From: Streptomyces sp. NBC_01446
GTDB taxonomy: Bacteria > Actinomycetota > Actinomycetes > Streptomycetales > Streptomycetaceae
DNA length: 64,000 bases
Reading direction: 5' to 3'
Assembly (NCBI RefSeq): GCF_026340095.1
Contig: NZ_JAPEPO010000001.1
Span: forward strand, 930,001 to 994,000
The notes under the pieces are model-generated. The model saw only the letters and a program-made list of their open reading frames with translations. It had not been told where the DNA came from and searched no databases. The position numbers and the translations under genes are program-made. Positions 43,129-52,582 of the stretch are shown here, piece by piece; the stretch's first letter is position 1; every line of letters starts with the position of its first letter.

Positions 43129-44649
43129 TCACCGTCGGGCATCGCTTCCGGCCTCGGTGTGCGCTGCGAACTCGTCGGTTTCGAATGCGGAGAGAGTGGT
43201 GTCGTAGTCCGTCTCCACGTCGTACATCGGCGTCATCCAGTGGTAGAAGTTGTCGCCTCGCTCGCGGAGCAGGTCGTACAGCCGCCGGGTCAGTGCCGTG
43301 CGTATGTCCCGCATCTCGGGATGGTCATGGCGGTTGTGCAGTTCGTCGGGGTCGGCGTCGAGGTCGTACAGCTCGTTGCGGGACTCGGGGTTGATCACCA
43401 GCTTGTGGCTTCTGGTGCGCAGCATCCGCTGCGGGTACGGGAAGTGGTGGCCGTGGAACTCAGCGAGGTGATGCTCGTCCCACTGAGGGTGTTCGCCGCG
43501 TACGAGGGGCAGCAGGCTGCGGCTGTCCACGGCCGGCTCGGTCTGGCTGTTCGCCAGGTCGAGGATGGTGGCGGTGCAGTCCGTGAGAGAGACGAACTCC
43601 TCGCGCACCTGGCCGTACGGGGCGCCGGGGACCTTCATCAGCCCGGGGATGCGGTAGATGTCCTCGTACATCGCCGGCCCCTTGTCGTGGAGGCGGTGGG
43701 CGCCGGTGAACTCGCCGTGGTCGGCGGTGAAGAAGACCGCCGTCCTCTCGTCCAGGCCCAACTCCCCCATGGCGTCGAGGATGCGGCCGATCTGCTCGTC
43801 GATGAGCGTGACGTAACCCCAGTAGACGGCGATCAGCTTCCTCGACTCCTGCGGCGTCATGGTGTCGAAGGCCCACAGCTTGCTGTAGTTGCGCTGGACA
43901 GCCGGTTTCGCCTCGAAGGTCTCACACACCGAGGCGGGTAGTTCGACCAGGCCGGGGTCGTACATGTCGTAGTAGGCGTCCGGGAGGATGTACGGCAGGT
44001 GCGGGCCGAAGAAGTGGGTGGCCAGGAAGAACGGCGCCCCGTCACCGTGGCTCTCCTGCGCGGCGAAGCGGTGGAGCATCTCGATGGTGCGCGTGGCCAG
44101 GTAGTACTCGAAGGTGGCTTCGACCGGCTGGTGGAGGCGGGCGGCAAGGAGGTTTCCGGGGCTGCCGTTGGGCGTGGTGCCCCGTACCGGATCCGTGATG
44201 CGGTACTGAGGCAGGCCGTTCTCCGCCAGGTAGGCGAGGTAGTCGGGGTGGTCCACAGGGTTGTGCCAGCCGGCCAGGTCGGGGCCCTCGAAGCCGTAGT
44301 CGGCGGCGGTGCGCCGCACACCACCGTGCCATTTGCCGACCAGGCCCAGGTTGTAGCCCTCGGCGCGCAGTTGCTCGGGGAAGGTGAACTGGTCGTCGGA
44401 GAGGTCCTCGAGATAGCCGACGTTCCGCTCGTAGTTGGCAAGCAGCTTGTGCCGGAACGGGGCCGCCCCGGTGAGCAGGCTGGCTCGCGCCGGGGTGCAG
44501 ATCGCGGTGGGGGTGTAGAAGCTGTCGAAGCGGGTGCCCTCAGCCGCGAGCCGGTCGAGGTTCGGGGTGTACGTGTGCGGGTTGCCATACGCTCCCAGGG
44601 TGTCCACCCGGTGCTGGTCGGTCATCAGGAAGAGCATGTTGTGGCGCAC
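43129..44649 (-). CDS. Type I sulfatase (arylsulfatase-A-like), cytoplasmic
   Basis: This 506-residue alkaline-phosphatase-fold hydrolase removes sulfate esters. Asp11-Gln12 near the N-terminus (FLMTDQHRVDTLGAYG) begins the metal site. The sulfatase signature ICTPARASLLTG carries Cys51, which is converted to formylglycine by FGE. Further metal and catalytic groups are in VGKWH, THFFGPHLPY and FFTADHGEFTGAH. No signal peptide is present, so the substrate must be imported. The start is GTG 44649. It is divergent from the ROK regulator and an ABC importer. Confidence 0.9.
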   Translation of the reverse strand: MRHNMLFLMTDQHRVDTLGAYGNPHTYTPNLDRLAAEGTRFDSFYTPTAICTPARASLLTGAAPFRHKLLANYERNVGYLEDLSDDQFTFPEQLRAEGYNLGLVGKWHGGVRRTAADYGFEGPDLAGWHNPVDHPDYLAYLAENGLPQYRITDPVRGTTPNGSPGNLLAARLHQPVEATFEYYLATRTIEMLHRFAAQESHGDGAPFFLATHFFGPHLPYILPDAYYDMYDPGLVELPASVCETFEAKPAVQRNYSKLWAFDTMTPQESRKLIAVYWGYVTLIDEQIGRILDAMGELGLDERTAVFFTADHGEFTGAHRLHDKGPAMYEDIYRIPGLMKVPGAPYGQVREEFVSLTDCTATILDLANSQTEPAVDSRSLLPLVRGEHPQWDEHHLAEFHGHHFPYPQRMLRTRSHKLVINPESRNELYDLDADPDELHNRHDHPEMRDIRTALTRRLYDLLRERGDNFYHWMTPMYDVETDYDTTLSAFETDEFAAHTEAGSDARR

Positions 44650-45066
44650 GGAGGGCCTTTCGAGTCGGTCCGGCTCGCGCGTCGACCTGGGCGGGCGGAC
44701 GCATCGGACGTCGGGATTTCTGGCACGCCGTCATGCCACCTCGGCGGAAGCCTCTTCGGGATGGCCGGTGCGGCTCACGGTGCGTGCCCGAAGGTGCCGC
44801 GTGACGCATGCTCAGGCCCGGCGATGAATTAAGTCAAGGGTACGGACATAAATCGCGCTGAGACACCCCGGGCCGAGGTGCGTGGCCCCTGCCTGCGCTG
44901 CCCGAACGTCGTGCGGCGGGATGCCGGCCACCAAGCGGTGAGCGTGGATCACCTTTGGGCGATGGCGACGTCGGTGATGGCGGTGATGACGGTGGCGATA
45001 TCGATGGCGTGAACATTTTGTTTCGACTCATTGACGAAAATACTCGGCGCTCCCATGCTGTCCTGC
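44650..45066. other. Divergent promoter region between sulfatase and ROK genes
   Basis: About 400 bp contains an AT-rich patch at 44823-44860 (TGAATTAAGTC, ACATAAATCG), a GGCGATGG-type simple repeat at 44955-45010, and an inverted repeat TTTCG-N9-CGAAA at 45021-45039 close to the ROK start. The last could be an autoregulatory ROK operator. No protein-coding frame is convincing. Confidence 0.45.
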
Positions 45067-46368
45067 ATGCACGAACACGACGGTCCGCTGACACGGCTCC
45101 GACGCGGCCATGAGCAAGCAGTTCTCGAGCTGCTTCGCAAGCACGGTCCGCTGAGCCGCGCCGAGTTGGGCACCCGCAGCGGGCTGTCCCGCACCACCCT
45201 CCACGACATCGTCGCCGAGGTGGTGGGCAATGGCTCCGTGGTCGCCAGCACACCACACGTCGAGGTGCGCAAGCGCGGCCGTCCGGTGGAGAAACTCAGC
45301 CTCAACCCAGCCGCCGGCGAGGCAGTCGGCATCGACTTCGCGCGCCGTGCCGTGCACGTCGCGGCGGTCAACTTCGCCCACGAGGTGATTGGTTCGGCGA
45401 GCGAGGCGCACGCCGCGGACCTGTCCTGGCCCGAGCGGATCGACATCGCGGGACGTCTTCTCACCTCGTTGGCCACCGGATCGGGATCGTCCGTGAGTTC
45501 TGGTGCTGGTTCTGGCTCCGGACCTGGCTCTGGTGCTGGTGCTGCTGGTTCCGGCTCTGGTTCCGCGGACGACGGCCGACGTGGCCGGTCGGGCACCGTC
45601 CACCTCGACGCACTCAGCGCGATCGGCGTCGGCGTGGTCGGACCGATCACCGACCCCGGCAGCGAGAACGCTCGTGCGCAGGGCATCGACGGCCTGCCGG
45701 ACCTGCTGCGCAAACAGTTCGGCGTGCCGGTCCTCCTGGACAACAACACCCGACTCGCAGCGCTCGCCGAAGCCGTATGGGGTGCGGCGGCGGACGCCAG
45801 CGACGTGCTCTACCTGCGGTTGTCGCACGGCGTCGGCGGAGGCCTGGTCGTGGGCGGCGCGCTGCACCGCGGCAGATACGGCCTGTCCGGCGAGTTCGGG
45901 CACATCACCGTGGACCCCGTCGGCAGACCCTGCGAGTGCGGCGGGACCGGCTGTCTGGAGACGCGTGCCTCACTCGACGCGGTCCTGTGCCGCTACCGCG
46001 AAGCGGGGGGCCGGGCCGACGACCTCGCCGGTTTCCTCGACAAGGCCGCTACCGGCGAACCGTCCGCCCTGGACGTGCTGGAACGCGTCGGCAACGACGT
46101 CGGCGGGGTGCTGGCCGCGGTCTGTCATGCCGTCGGCCCGGGCGTCATCGTCGTCGGCGGCGAGCTGGCAGGGGCCGGCCCCGCTCTGCTCGAGCCGGTC
46201 GAACGGGCCCTGCGGCAGCAGCTGATGCCGCTGGCCCGCCATCACGTGGACGTACGGCGCGCGACGCTCGGCGAGGCGGGCAGCGCGCTGGGCGGCATCG
46301 CCCTCGTTCTCCATGAATCCCCCTTGCTCTCCCACTACCCGCAGCCCGTCTCCGAGGAGAACGCGTGA
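45067..46368 (+). CDS. ROK-family transcriptional regulator with a Gly/Ser/Ala-rich insertion
   Basis: This regulator of about 433 residues has an N-terminal winged helix ([39 protein letters not shown]) and a sugar-kinase-like ROK domain with [26 protein letters not shown] and the zinc motif [11 protein letters not shown] low-complexity run of Gly, Ser and Ala (about residues 138-166, encoded at 45478-45564) interrupts the first lobe, where most ROK proteins have a short loop. No good ribosome site was found; ATG 45067 or 45055 is likely, and an upstream TTG 45031 is less so. It faces the sulfatase operon and probably controls it and the ABC genes 19 nt downstream. Confidence 0.85.
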   Translation: MHEHDGPLTRLRRGHEQAVLELLRKHGPLSRAELGTRSGLSRTTLHDIVAEVVGNGSVVASTPHVEVRKRGRPVEKLSLNPAAGEAVGIDFARRAVHVAAVNFAHEVIGSASEAHAADLSWPERIDIAGRLLTSLATGSGSSVSSGAGSGSGPGSGAGAAGSGSGSADDGRRGRSGTVHLDALSAIGVGVVGPITDPGSENARAQGIDGLPDLLRKQFGVPVLLDNNTRLAALAEAVWGAAADASDVLYLRLSHGVGGGLVVGGALHRGRYGLSGEFGHITVDPVGRPCECGGTGCLETRASLDAVLCRYREAGGRADDLAGFLDKAATGEPSALDVLERVGNDVGGVLAAVCHAVGPGVIVVGGELAGAGPALLEPVERALRQQLMPLARHHVDVRRATLGEAGSALGGIALVLHESPLLSHYPQPVSEENA

Positions 46369-46387
46369 AGCCACCAGCGAGGAACCC

Positions 46388-47200
46388 ATGGCCGTGATCA
46401 CTCCTGTCGAGAAGACCGTCGCCGATGCGCGGCAGCAGCAACCGCGCCGCTCCCGGCACCGGCCCCTGCTCCTCAACGCCGTCGCAGTGGCGGCAGGTAT
46501 CGCCGTGTGGGGCGTCGTGGCCGCCCTGGGCCTGGTCGACAACCTGCCCACGCCGACGGCGGTCGCGCAGAAGGCCGGCACCATGATCTCCGACGGCACC
46601 CTGGCGTCCGATACGTTCGCCAGCCTGCGCCGGGTCTTCCTCGGCTACGCCCTCGGCGTGGCCGTGGCCGTGCCGGTCGGATTCCTCATGGGCTGGTACC
46701 CCACCGTGCGCGCCCTGATCGAGCCGTACATCCAGTTCTTCCGCACCATCCCGCCGCTCGCACTGATTCCGCTGGCGGTCGTACTGCTGGGGATCGGCGA
46801 GGTGCCGAAGATCGCCGTGATCTTCCTGGCCTCGTTCATGTCCTGCGTCCTCTCCTCCTTCCAGGGCGTCATCGACGTCGACAAGACCCTGATCAACGCG
46901 GCCCGGGTGCTCGGCGCCTCGGACCGCACCATCTTCGCCAAGGTCGTCGTCCCGGCCTCCACTCCGTTCATCCTCGTCGGCATGCGGATCGGGCTCGGCG
47001 CGTCCTGGGCCACGGTGGTCGCCGCCGAACTTATCGGCGCACAAGAGGGGTTGGGCTACCGGATGCAGAAGGCGTCCACCTGGTTCGAAATGGACGCGAT
47101 CTTCGTGTCCCTGATCACGATCGGCCTGCTCGGGCTCGTCATGGACCGGCTACTGCTGCTGGCCGAGCGACGCCTCACCGGCTGGCAGGAGCGGCGATGA
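46388..47200 (+). CDS. ABC importer permease, sulfonate/nitrate/taurine type
   Basis: This 270-residue BPD_transp_1 permease of the SsuC/TauC/NrtB group has six membrane segments starting with [42 protein letters not shown] is the family's hallmark loop, and the EAA motif is around [24 protein letters not shown] 46388 has GAGGAA upstream. Its stop overlaps the ATPase start as ATGA. With a sulfatase nearby, an organosulfur or sulfate-ester substrate is reasonable. Confidence 0.9.
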   Translation: MAVITPVEKTVADARQQQPRRSRHRPLLLNAVAVAAGIAVWGVVAALGLVDNLPTPTAVAQKAGTMISDGTLASDTFASLRRVFLGYALGVAVAVPVGFLMGWYPTVRALIEPYIQFFRTIPPLALIPLAVVLLGIGEVPKIAVIFLASFMSCVLSSFQGVIDVDKTLINAARVLGASDRTIFAKVVVPASTPFILVGMRIGLGASWATVVAAELIGAQEGLGYRMQKASTWFEMDAIFVSLITIGLLGLVMDRLLLLAERRLTGWQERR

Positions 47201-47976
47201 ACAGCAAGATCACTTTCCGCGACGTGGTGAAGACCTTCCCGCTGAAGGGCGCGGCCTTCACCGCGCTGGGCGGGGTGAGCCTGGAGATCGCGGACCAGGA
47301 GTTCGTCACCGTCGTGGGCCCCTCCGGCTGCGGCAAGTCCACCCTGATGAGCATGGCCGCAGGGCTGCAGGAGCCCGACTCGGGCAGCGTCCTGGTCGAC
47401 GGGACGCCGGTGTCCGGGCCCGGCCCCGACCGCGGGGTGATCTTCCAGCAGTACGCCCTGTTCCCCTGGCTGACCGTGCGGCAGAACGTGGAGTTCGGAC
47501 TGAAGCTCGCCTCCGTGCCCCCTGCGGAGCGACGCCGGCGTACCGACCAGGCCATCGACCTCGTCGGCCTGAGCGACTTCGCCGACGCCCTGCCCAAGAC
47601 GCTGTCCGGCGGCATGAAACAGCGCTGCGCCATCGCCCGTGCGTACGCGGTCGACCCACAAGTGCTGCTGATGGACGAACCGTTCGGCGCGCTCGACGCC
47701 CTGACCCGGGTGCAGCTGCAGGACCAGCTGCTTGCGACCTGGAGCCAGGAGAAGCGCACCGTGCTGTTCATCACCCACGACGTGGACGAGGCCGTCTACC
47801 TCGCCAGCCGGGTCGTCGTCATGGCCGCCAGGCCCGGTCGCATCCACCGTGTCATCGACGTGGACCTGCCCTACCCCCGCACCGAGGAGATCCGGCTCTC
47901 GCCCGAGTTCCGGCGTATCCGCAACGAGGTGTGGACCTCCGTGTACCACCAGGAAGTCCCGCCGCAGGCCGCCTGA
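47197..47976 (+). CDS. ABC importer ATPase, sulfonate/nitrate/taurine type
   Basis: This 259-residue ATPase has Walker [11 protein letters not shown]-loop [12 protein letters not shown], signature LSGGMKQR, Walker [13 protein letters not shown] and H-loop FITHDVDEA, the standard pattern of SsuB/TauB/NrtD. It is translationally coupled to the permease by a 4-nt overlap and precedes the binding-protein gene by 76 nt. Confidence 0.93.
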   Translation: MNSKITFRDVVKTFPLKGAAFTALGGVSLEIADQEFVTVVGPSGCGKSTLMSMAAGLQEPDSGSVLVDGTPVSGPGPDRGVIFQQYALFPWLTVRQNVEFGLKLASVPPAERRRRTDQAIDLVGLSDFADALPKTLSGGMKQRCAIARAYAVDPQVLLMDEPFGALDALTRVQLQDQLLATWSQEKRTVLFITHDVDEAVYLASRVVVMAARPGRIHRVIDVDLPYPRTEEIRLSPEFRRIRNEVWTSVYHQEVPPQAA

Positions 47977-48052
47977 CCCGTCGTCTCCCGCCGCCTCCCC
48001 CTGGGCACTTCGCAGAATTCAACCCGCGCACCACCCCGAGAGGACTTCCCGC

Positions 48053-49036
48053 ATGCCCAGAAGCACGATCAGGCACGCCGCCGTGGCACTGCCCGTCGCG
48101 TTCATGCTCTCGCTCACCGTCAGCGCCTGCTCCGGCAGCGCTTCCGAGGACAACAGCACGGTCCGATTCGGTTACATCGGTGACTACAACGGTGCCAGTC
48201 TGCTGGCGATCGCCGAGAAGCAGGGGCTTTGGAAGAAGGCGGGCCTGACCGCGCAGGTGAAGTCGTTCAACAACGGTCCGGTACAGATCCAGGCACTCAG
48301 CGCCGGCGACCTCGACTACGGCTACATCGGTCCCGGCGCGATGTGGCTGCCCGCCTCCGGCAAGGCCAAGGTCATCGCCATCGACACCCTCACGTACGCC
48401 GACCGGGTCATCGGCCAGCCCGGCATGACGTCCATGAAGGACCTCAAAGGCAAGCGAGTCGGTGTACCAGAGGGCACCTCCGGCGACATGGTCCTCAACA
48501 TCGCCTTGGAGAAGGCCGGGATGACCGCGAAGGACATCGACAAGGTCAACATGGACCCGTCCACCATCGTCTCCGCCTTCTCCTCCGGAAAGATCGACGG
48601 TGCCGGCTTCTTCTACCCCGCCATCGACACCATCAAGAAGAAGGTCCCGGGCACCGAGGAGATAGCCAGCACCAAGGACACCGGGGACGCCTTCCCCACC
48701 GCGTTCGTCGCCGGCAACAAGGTGCCCGAGGCGAAGAACAGCAAGGTGATCAAGGTGCTGCAGCAAGCCAACGACTGGCGCAAGCAACACCCCGAAGAGA
48801 CCCTCACGCTCACCGCCAAGATGCTCCAGGTCACCGAGGCCCAGGCCAAGGCCGACGCCTCTCACGTCGAGACCCTCTCCACCAAGGACCTGGCCGCAAA
48901 GACCAAGAGCGGCGAGGTGAACCAGTGGCTGAAGAAGCTGGGCGACTTCTTCGTCCGCAACAAGCAGCTCGACCACAACCCCGACCCCGCTGAGTACTAC
49001 ACCGGGGATCTCTACAGGCAGACATACAGCAAGTAG
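48053..49036 (+). CDS. ABC importer binding lipoprotein, SsuA/TauA/NMT1-like
   Basis: This 327-residue lipoprotein has signal peptide MPRSTIRHAAVALPVAFML and lipobox VSAC. The type II periplasmic-binding fold has FGYIGDYNGASLLAIAEKQG at the first lobe, MKDLKGKRVGVPEGTSGDMV in the hinge region typical of the NMT1/SsuA group, and YTGDLYRQTYSK at the end. ATG 48053 follows GAGAGGAC. It completes a ROK-permease-ATPase-SBP unit whose substrate is unknown but may be sulfated or sulfonated. Confidence 0.9.
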   Translation: MPRSTIRHAAVALPVAFMLSLTVSACSGSASEDNSTVRFGYIGDYNGASLLAIAEKQGLWKKAGLTAQVKSFNNGPVQIQALSAGDLDYGYIGPGAMWLPASGKAKVIAIDTLTYADRVIGQPGMTSMKDLKGKRVGVPEGTSGDMVLNIALEKAGMTAKDIDKVNMDPSTIVSAFSSGKIDGAGFFYPAIDTIKKKVPGTEEIASTKDTGDAFPTAFVAGNKVPEAKNSKVIKVLQQANDWRKQHPEETLTLTAKMLQVTEAQAKADASHVETLSTKDLAAKTKSGEVNQWLKKLGDFFVRNKQLDHNPDPAEYYTGDLYRQTYSK

Positions 49037-49286
49037 CCCTCGAACACGGGTCGGAACGGACCGGCCATGCCCCTCCCGTCCCCGACGCGGGCAGAACCCG
49101 CCGCTCGGCCGCGTCTGCCCGGTCGACCCGCTGACACGATGGAGGCGGGGCCAGGGACGGCCGGGCCGCTCTCAGGGCCTGAAGGTGACGGCCCGCTTCC
49201 GGCGTACGTCGCCGGGATGCGCACGGAGCTCAGCCCTTCGACCTCACGTGCGGTCCGATGGTCCACCTCCGCTACCGGTGACGTGA
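49037..49286. other. Short intergenic region between convergent genes
   Basis: About 250 bp lies between the binding-protein gene and the amidase. A Pro/Arg/Ala-rich frame crosses it but shows no recognisable fold or ribosome site. Nothing else is visible except the terminator that follows. Confidence 0.5.
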
Positions 49287-49326
49287 AGGTGTCGGCGCCC
49301 CGGCATTCAGCCAGTCACCGACACCT
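49287..49326. terminator. Hairpin between convergent transporter and amidase genes
   Basis: AGGTGTCGG (49287-49295) pairs with CCGACACCT (49318-49326) around a 22-nt loop, 10 nt from the amidase stop. Confidence 0.5.
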
Positions 49327-49336
49327 CCACGCGTGA

Positions 49337-51607
49337 CTACTTGATGTAGACGAGCCCGTCCGTCGTGATCGTCGGGCGGCCGCTCGTGCCGACCACCACG
49401 ATCTTCACCTTGTGGGTGGCGCTGCTCGACCAGGTCTTGGTCCAGACCGCCTGCCGGTACTGGGTGGTGGAGGACTTCAGGTCGACGGTGCTGACCTTGA
49501 CGCCGTCCACATAGACGTATGCCTGACCCGAGCCGGTCGCCCGGGACACCACCCACGAAGCGGAGCTGCCGGTGAAAGTCCACGTCAGGCTCGCGCCCTT
49601 GGTACCGCTGGAGTACGACTTGCCGCCGAGGTAGCTGGTGCTCGAACGGGACGTCCAGCTACTGGACTTGACCGCCGACGTCTCCTGAAGGATCACGGGC
49701 GTGTAGGAGGGGGACGACGCGCGGTAGTTGCCCGCGAAGTCGTAGACCCGCATCGACCAGGTAGAGGCCGCGCCGGAGGCCGCCGTGCGGCTGGAGGTGG
49801 TGGTGGTCGGGCCGAAGGTGGCCGTGGTCGGCGAGAGCAGCTTCACCTCGCGCAGCGCCTTGTCGTCCGCCGCCTTCCAGCCAAGCGTGACGGGGACGGC
49901 GGTGGTGTTGACCGTGCCGGTGCGAAGGGAGATCTTCGGCGTCGTGGAGAAGGTCGGTGCGGTGGCCTCCGCGACGACCGTCAGCGCGGGCGTGGTCGTC
50001 GTCCTGCCGGACTGGTGCGTGGCGCGGACGGCGACGGTGTGGCTGCCGAGGGCGAGGGTCGCGGCGGCGGAGGTCGCACTGCCACCCGTGGTGGCGGCCG
50101 CCTTGCCGTCCACCAGTAGCTCGTACTTGGAGATCAGCAAGGCCGGTGTGGTGGCCGACCAGTGCAGGGTGATGGCGCCCTTGGTGTAGTACGTGCTGCC
50201 GGACAGGCCGGCGCCATCGACCGTCGTGGTCTTCAGGCCCTGGACCGGACCGGCGGCCCAGTCACGAATGGTCTGCAACTGGCCGTAGAGGGAGCCGCCC
50301 GGGCACTGGGTGTTGAAGCCGTCGCGGTGACCGGAGATCCGGTTGAACGTGTACTTGGTGCCCGCGGTGAAACTCTTGGCGAAGTAGTTGGTCTGGGTCG
50401 CGCCCGCGGTGAGCTGGACGGTGCCGGCCGGGTCACCACCGTACTGGCCGAGCTTCCAGGCGGCGATGCGCGCGATCGACGTCAAGGCGGCGTTCGACGC
50501 GGTGGTGGAGACGTAGTTGCCGAGGACCGCGATGCCCGTGGACTCGCGGTTCCAGCCGTACGTGTGCGCGCCGAGCACCGGCAGGTCGGTGCCGCCCGCA
50601 CGGCCCTCGAAGACGGTGCCGCACTTGTCGACGAGGAAGTTGTAGCCGATGTCGTTCCAGCCCTCGACGTCCACGTGGTACGCGTAGATGCCGCGCACGA
50701 TCGAGGCCGAGTCGGCGCAGGAGTAGTCGTTCGCGCCGTCCGTGTGGTGGACGAAGACGGCCTTCACGTCCGTGTTGTACGTCGGCGGGTCATCGACCTT
50801 GGACTCGTCGGCGCCCCAGCCAGCACGCGAGGTGATCGGCGGCTTGGGCACGGTTGACGGGGGTGCGGTGGGCACGGTGGCGGACGCGCTCGGCGAGGTG
50901 GACTCGGAGGCGGAGGTCGACGCGGAGGCCGTGGGCGTCGCGCTCGTCGAGATCGTGTCCGTGGGCGTCGCGCTCGTCGAGATCGTGTCCGTGGGCGCCG
51001 CGCTCGTCGATGCGGTGGGGCTGTCGCTCTCCACGGCGAACCCGGCCGGCTGAGCCGTGACCTCGGGCTGCTTGGCCTCGGCGTCGGTCACCACACCCGG
51101 GTCGACCAGGTTGACCTGAAGTCCCTTGGGCAGTGCCGTGGTGGTGCCGTCCTTACGGGCCACCTGCACCTGGACGCCGTCGGATGCACCGACCCAGAGA
51201 GGCTCGGACGCGCCGCGCGTGCCCGTCTCCGGCTTCTCCAGCGGGTCGGCGTCGAGCTCGAGGTCGCGCCAGCCGCTCCACTCGCCGGTCGCGATGCTGT
51301 GCGTCCGCACCTGCGCGGTGCCGTGGAGCCGCTTGGCGGCGCCGGTCCAGGAGACGCCGAGCAGGGAGAACTGCTCCGTGTCCTTGCGAGGCAGCTCGCG
51401 GCGGTCGGTCGCGACGGCCGGCAGCGCGAGGTCGTAGACCTTGACGGGCCGCTTGTCGCGCAGCGCCGCGCCGCCTCCGCCGTCGGACGGAGAGGCTACG
51501 GCGTAGGCCGCCACGCCCCCGCCGCCCAGGACGACAGCGCCGAGGGTGATCCACGCCCTCCGCTTCAAACTCAATGTTCTGTACGCATGAGACACACGAG
51601 GACTCAC
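49337..51607 (-). CDS. Secreted PGRP-type N-acetylmuramoyl-L-alanine amidase with C-terminal Ser/Thr-rich modules
   Basis: This protein of about 756 residues is exported through a signal anchor (LKRRAWITLGAVVLGGGGVAAYAVA). A variable domain and a Ser/Thr/Pro linker with 30-bp DNA repeats follow. The amidase_2/PGRP domain has SRAGWGADESKVDDPPTYNT, the zinc His in VFVHHTDG, GYNFLVDKCGTVFEGRAGG, GAHTYGWN and SGHRDGFNTQCPG. The C-terminus has two Ig-like/beta-sandwich modules. It cleaves the MurNAc-L-Ala bond, probably in wall turnover or attack on other bacteria. GTG 51607 is chosen because GGTGGA lies 6 nt upstream; GTG 51643 lacks a ribosome site. Confidence 0.88.
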   Translation of the reverse strand: MSPRVSHAYRTLSLKRRAWITLGAVVLGGGGVAAYAVASPSDGGGGAALRDKRPVKVYDLALPAVATDRRELPRKDTEQFSLLGVSWTGAAKRLHGTAQVRTHSIATGEWSGWRDLELDADPLEKPETGTRGASEPLWVGASDGVQVQVARKDGTTTALPKGLQVNLVDPGVVTDAEAKQPEVTAQPAGFAVESDSPTASTSAAPTDTISTSATPTDTISTSATPTASASTSASESTSPSASATVPTAPPSTVPKPPITSRAGWGADESKVDDPPTYNTDVKAVFVHHTDGANDYSCADSASIVRGIYAYHVDVEGWNDIGYNFLVDKCGTVFEGRAGGTDLPVLGAHTYGWNRESTGIAVLGNYVSTTASNAALTSIARIAAWKLGQYGGDPAGTVQLTAGATQTNYFAKSFTAGTKYTFNRISGHRDGFNTQCPGGSLYGQLQTIRDWAAGPVQGLKTTTVDGAGLSGSTYYTKGAITLHWSATTPALLISKYELLVDGKAAATTGGSATSAAATLALGSHTVAVRATHQSGRTTTTPALTVVAEATAPTFSTTPKISLRTGTVNTTAVPVTLGWKAADDKALREVKLLSPTTATFGPTTTTSSRTAASGAASTWSMRVYDFAGNYRASSPSYTPVILQETSAVKSSSWTSRSSTSYLGGKSYSSGTKGASLTWTFTGSSASWVVSRATGSGQAYVYVDGVKVSTVDLKSSTTQYRQAVWTKTWSSSATHKVKIVVVGTSGRPTITTDGLVYIK
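50931..51010 (-). repeat. 30-bp tandem repeat in the amidase linker
   Basis: Two exact 30-bp copies (50931-50960, 50961-50990) and a partial third (50991-51010, one mismatch) encode TDTISTSATP repeats in the Ser/Thr-rich linker before the amidase domain. The in-frame unit length lets the linker expand or contract without a frameshift. Confidence 0.9.
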
Positions 51608-51871
51608 GAAGTTTCCACCCCAAAGAAGGGCCCGAAGGGCCACTGAAGAAAGTCACGGGCGGCGCATCCATCACATGAACCGCCATCCGTCACAGCGCAG
51701 TTGGGCGACAGAATGTCACTTCTCGCATGGGGTCTGACTCGGAGACAAATTCGCAGCCAAGAACACACCTACCGAAGTTAAATTCCCCGGTGAGTTCGGC
51801 AGGCCAACGCACGGCGCCCGGGGCTGCCGGGGCCGTGGCCTCCCGGCAAGTCACTGCTCGGGGCCGGCTGT

Positions 51872-52495
51872 TCAGACAAGCGCCGGTGTGGGAGCGGGCA
51901 GGTAGGGGGTGATGTTGCGCCAGGCGCGCTCGATGTACTCCTCCTTCTCGCCGACCGGGGCGACGTAGTGCAGCGCACTCTCGGCGGCGTCGTTGCCCTC
52001 GAGGCGGGCGATGACCCAGGCAGCGAGGTACTGCGAGGCCAGGCATCCGCCCGCTGTCGCGATGTTGTCCTTGGCGAAGAAGGGCTGGTTGAGCACCTCG
52101 ACGCCCGCGGCGACGACCCAGGGCTTGGTGGTCAGGTCGGTGCACGCGGGAATGTCGTTGAGCAGGCCGAGCTTGGCCAGCACGAGCGCGCCGGAGCACT
52201 GGGCGGCGATGAGTTGGCGCGAGGGGTCCAGGCCGCGCAGGATGTTCATGATCGCCGGGTCTTCGACGGCCTCTCGGGTGGCGATGCCACTGCCGACGAT
52301 GACGGCGTCAGCGGCGCATGCCTCCTCAAGAGTGGACATCTGCTCGAGAACCACCCCGTTCATGGAGTTCACCTTGGGGCTGGGAGTGGCGATGCTGACG
52401 CGCCAGCCGTCGCTCTTGATGCGGTTGAGCACTCCGAGCGCGATCAGCGAGTCGAGCTCGTTGTAGCCCTCGAAGGTGAGGATGGCGATGTGCAC
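51872..52495 (-). CDS. DJ-1/PfpI-family protein
   Basis: This 207-residue flavodoxin-like protein of the DJ-1/ThiJ/PfpI superfamily has the nucleophile-elbow cysteine in LIAAQCSGALVLAKLGLL and the acidic residue near the N-terminus in TFEGYNELDSLIALGVL. This subgroup includes isonitrile-hydratase-like and transcription-linked members, so the activity is uncertain. It is divergent from a MocR regulator 76 nt away, a layout that often means the regulator controls the neighbour. Confidence 0.85.
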   Translation of the reverse strand: MHIAILTFEGYNELDSLIALGVLNRIKSDGWRVSIATPSPKVNSMNGVVLEQMSTLEEACAADAVIVGSGIATREAVEDPAIMNILRGLDPSRQLIAAQCSGALVLAKLGLLNDIPACTDLTTKPWVVAAGVEVLNQPFFAKDNIATAGGCLASQYLAAWVIARLEGNDAAESALHYVAPVGEKEEYIERAWRNITPYLPAPTPALV

Positions 52496-52565
52496 GGCGG
52501 CGGTCCTTCCGGCTGGAGGCTGGGTGGGTTTGACCGTAAGGACCCGCGAACAGGACAGTCAAAGA

Positions 52566-52582
52566 ATTGTCATGCGTACAAT
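52566..52582. promoter_or_regulatory. Palindrome overlapping the first MocR start codon
   Basis: ATTGT-CATGCGT-ACAAT is a 5-bp-arm inverted repeat spanning ATG 52572. It is a candidate binding site for the MocR regulator itself in the DJ-1/MocR divergent promoter. Confidence 0.4.

Noticed and set aside
45021..45039. TTTCG-N9-CGAAA as a firm ROK operator
   Set aside because: The arms are only 5 bp and single-copy; noted in the intergenic entry but not claimed as a site.
44834..45256. Minus-strand frame with Ser-Pro repeats upstream of the ROK gene
   Set aside because: The repeats come from a GGCGATGG-type DNA repeat in the promoter region and the frame continues antisense through the ROK coding sequence.
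49067..49336. An 89-codon frame between the binding-protein and amidase genes
   Set aside because: It runs across the terminator hairpin, is low-complexity Pro/Arg/Ala and resembles nothing known.
50931..51010. Regular 30-bp repeats as a possible CRISPR array
   Set aside because: Copies are contiguous without spacers and encode an in-frame Ser/Thr linker.
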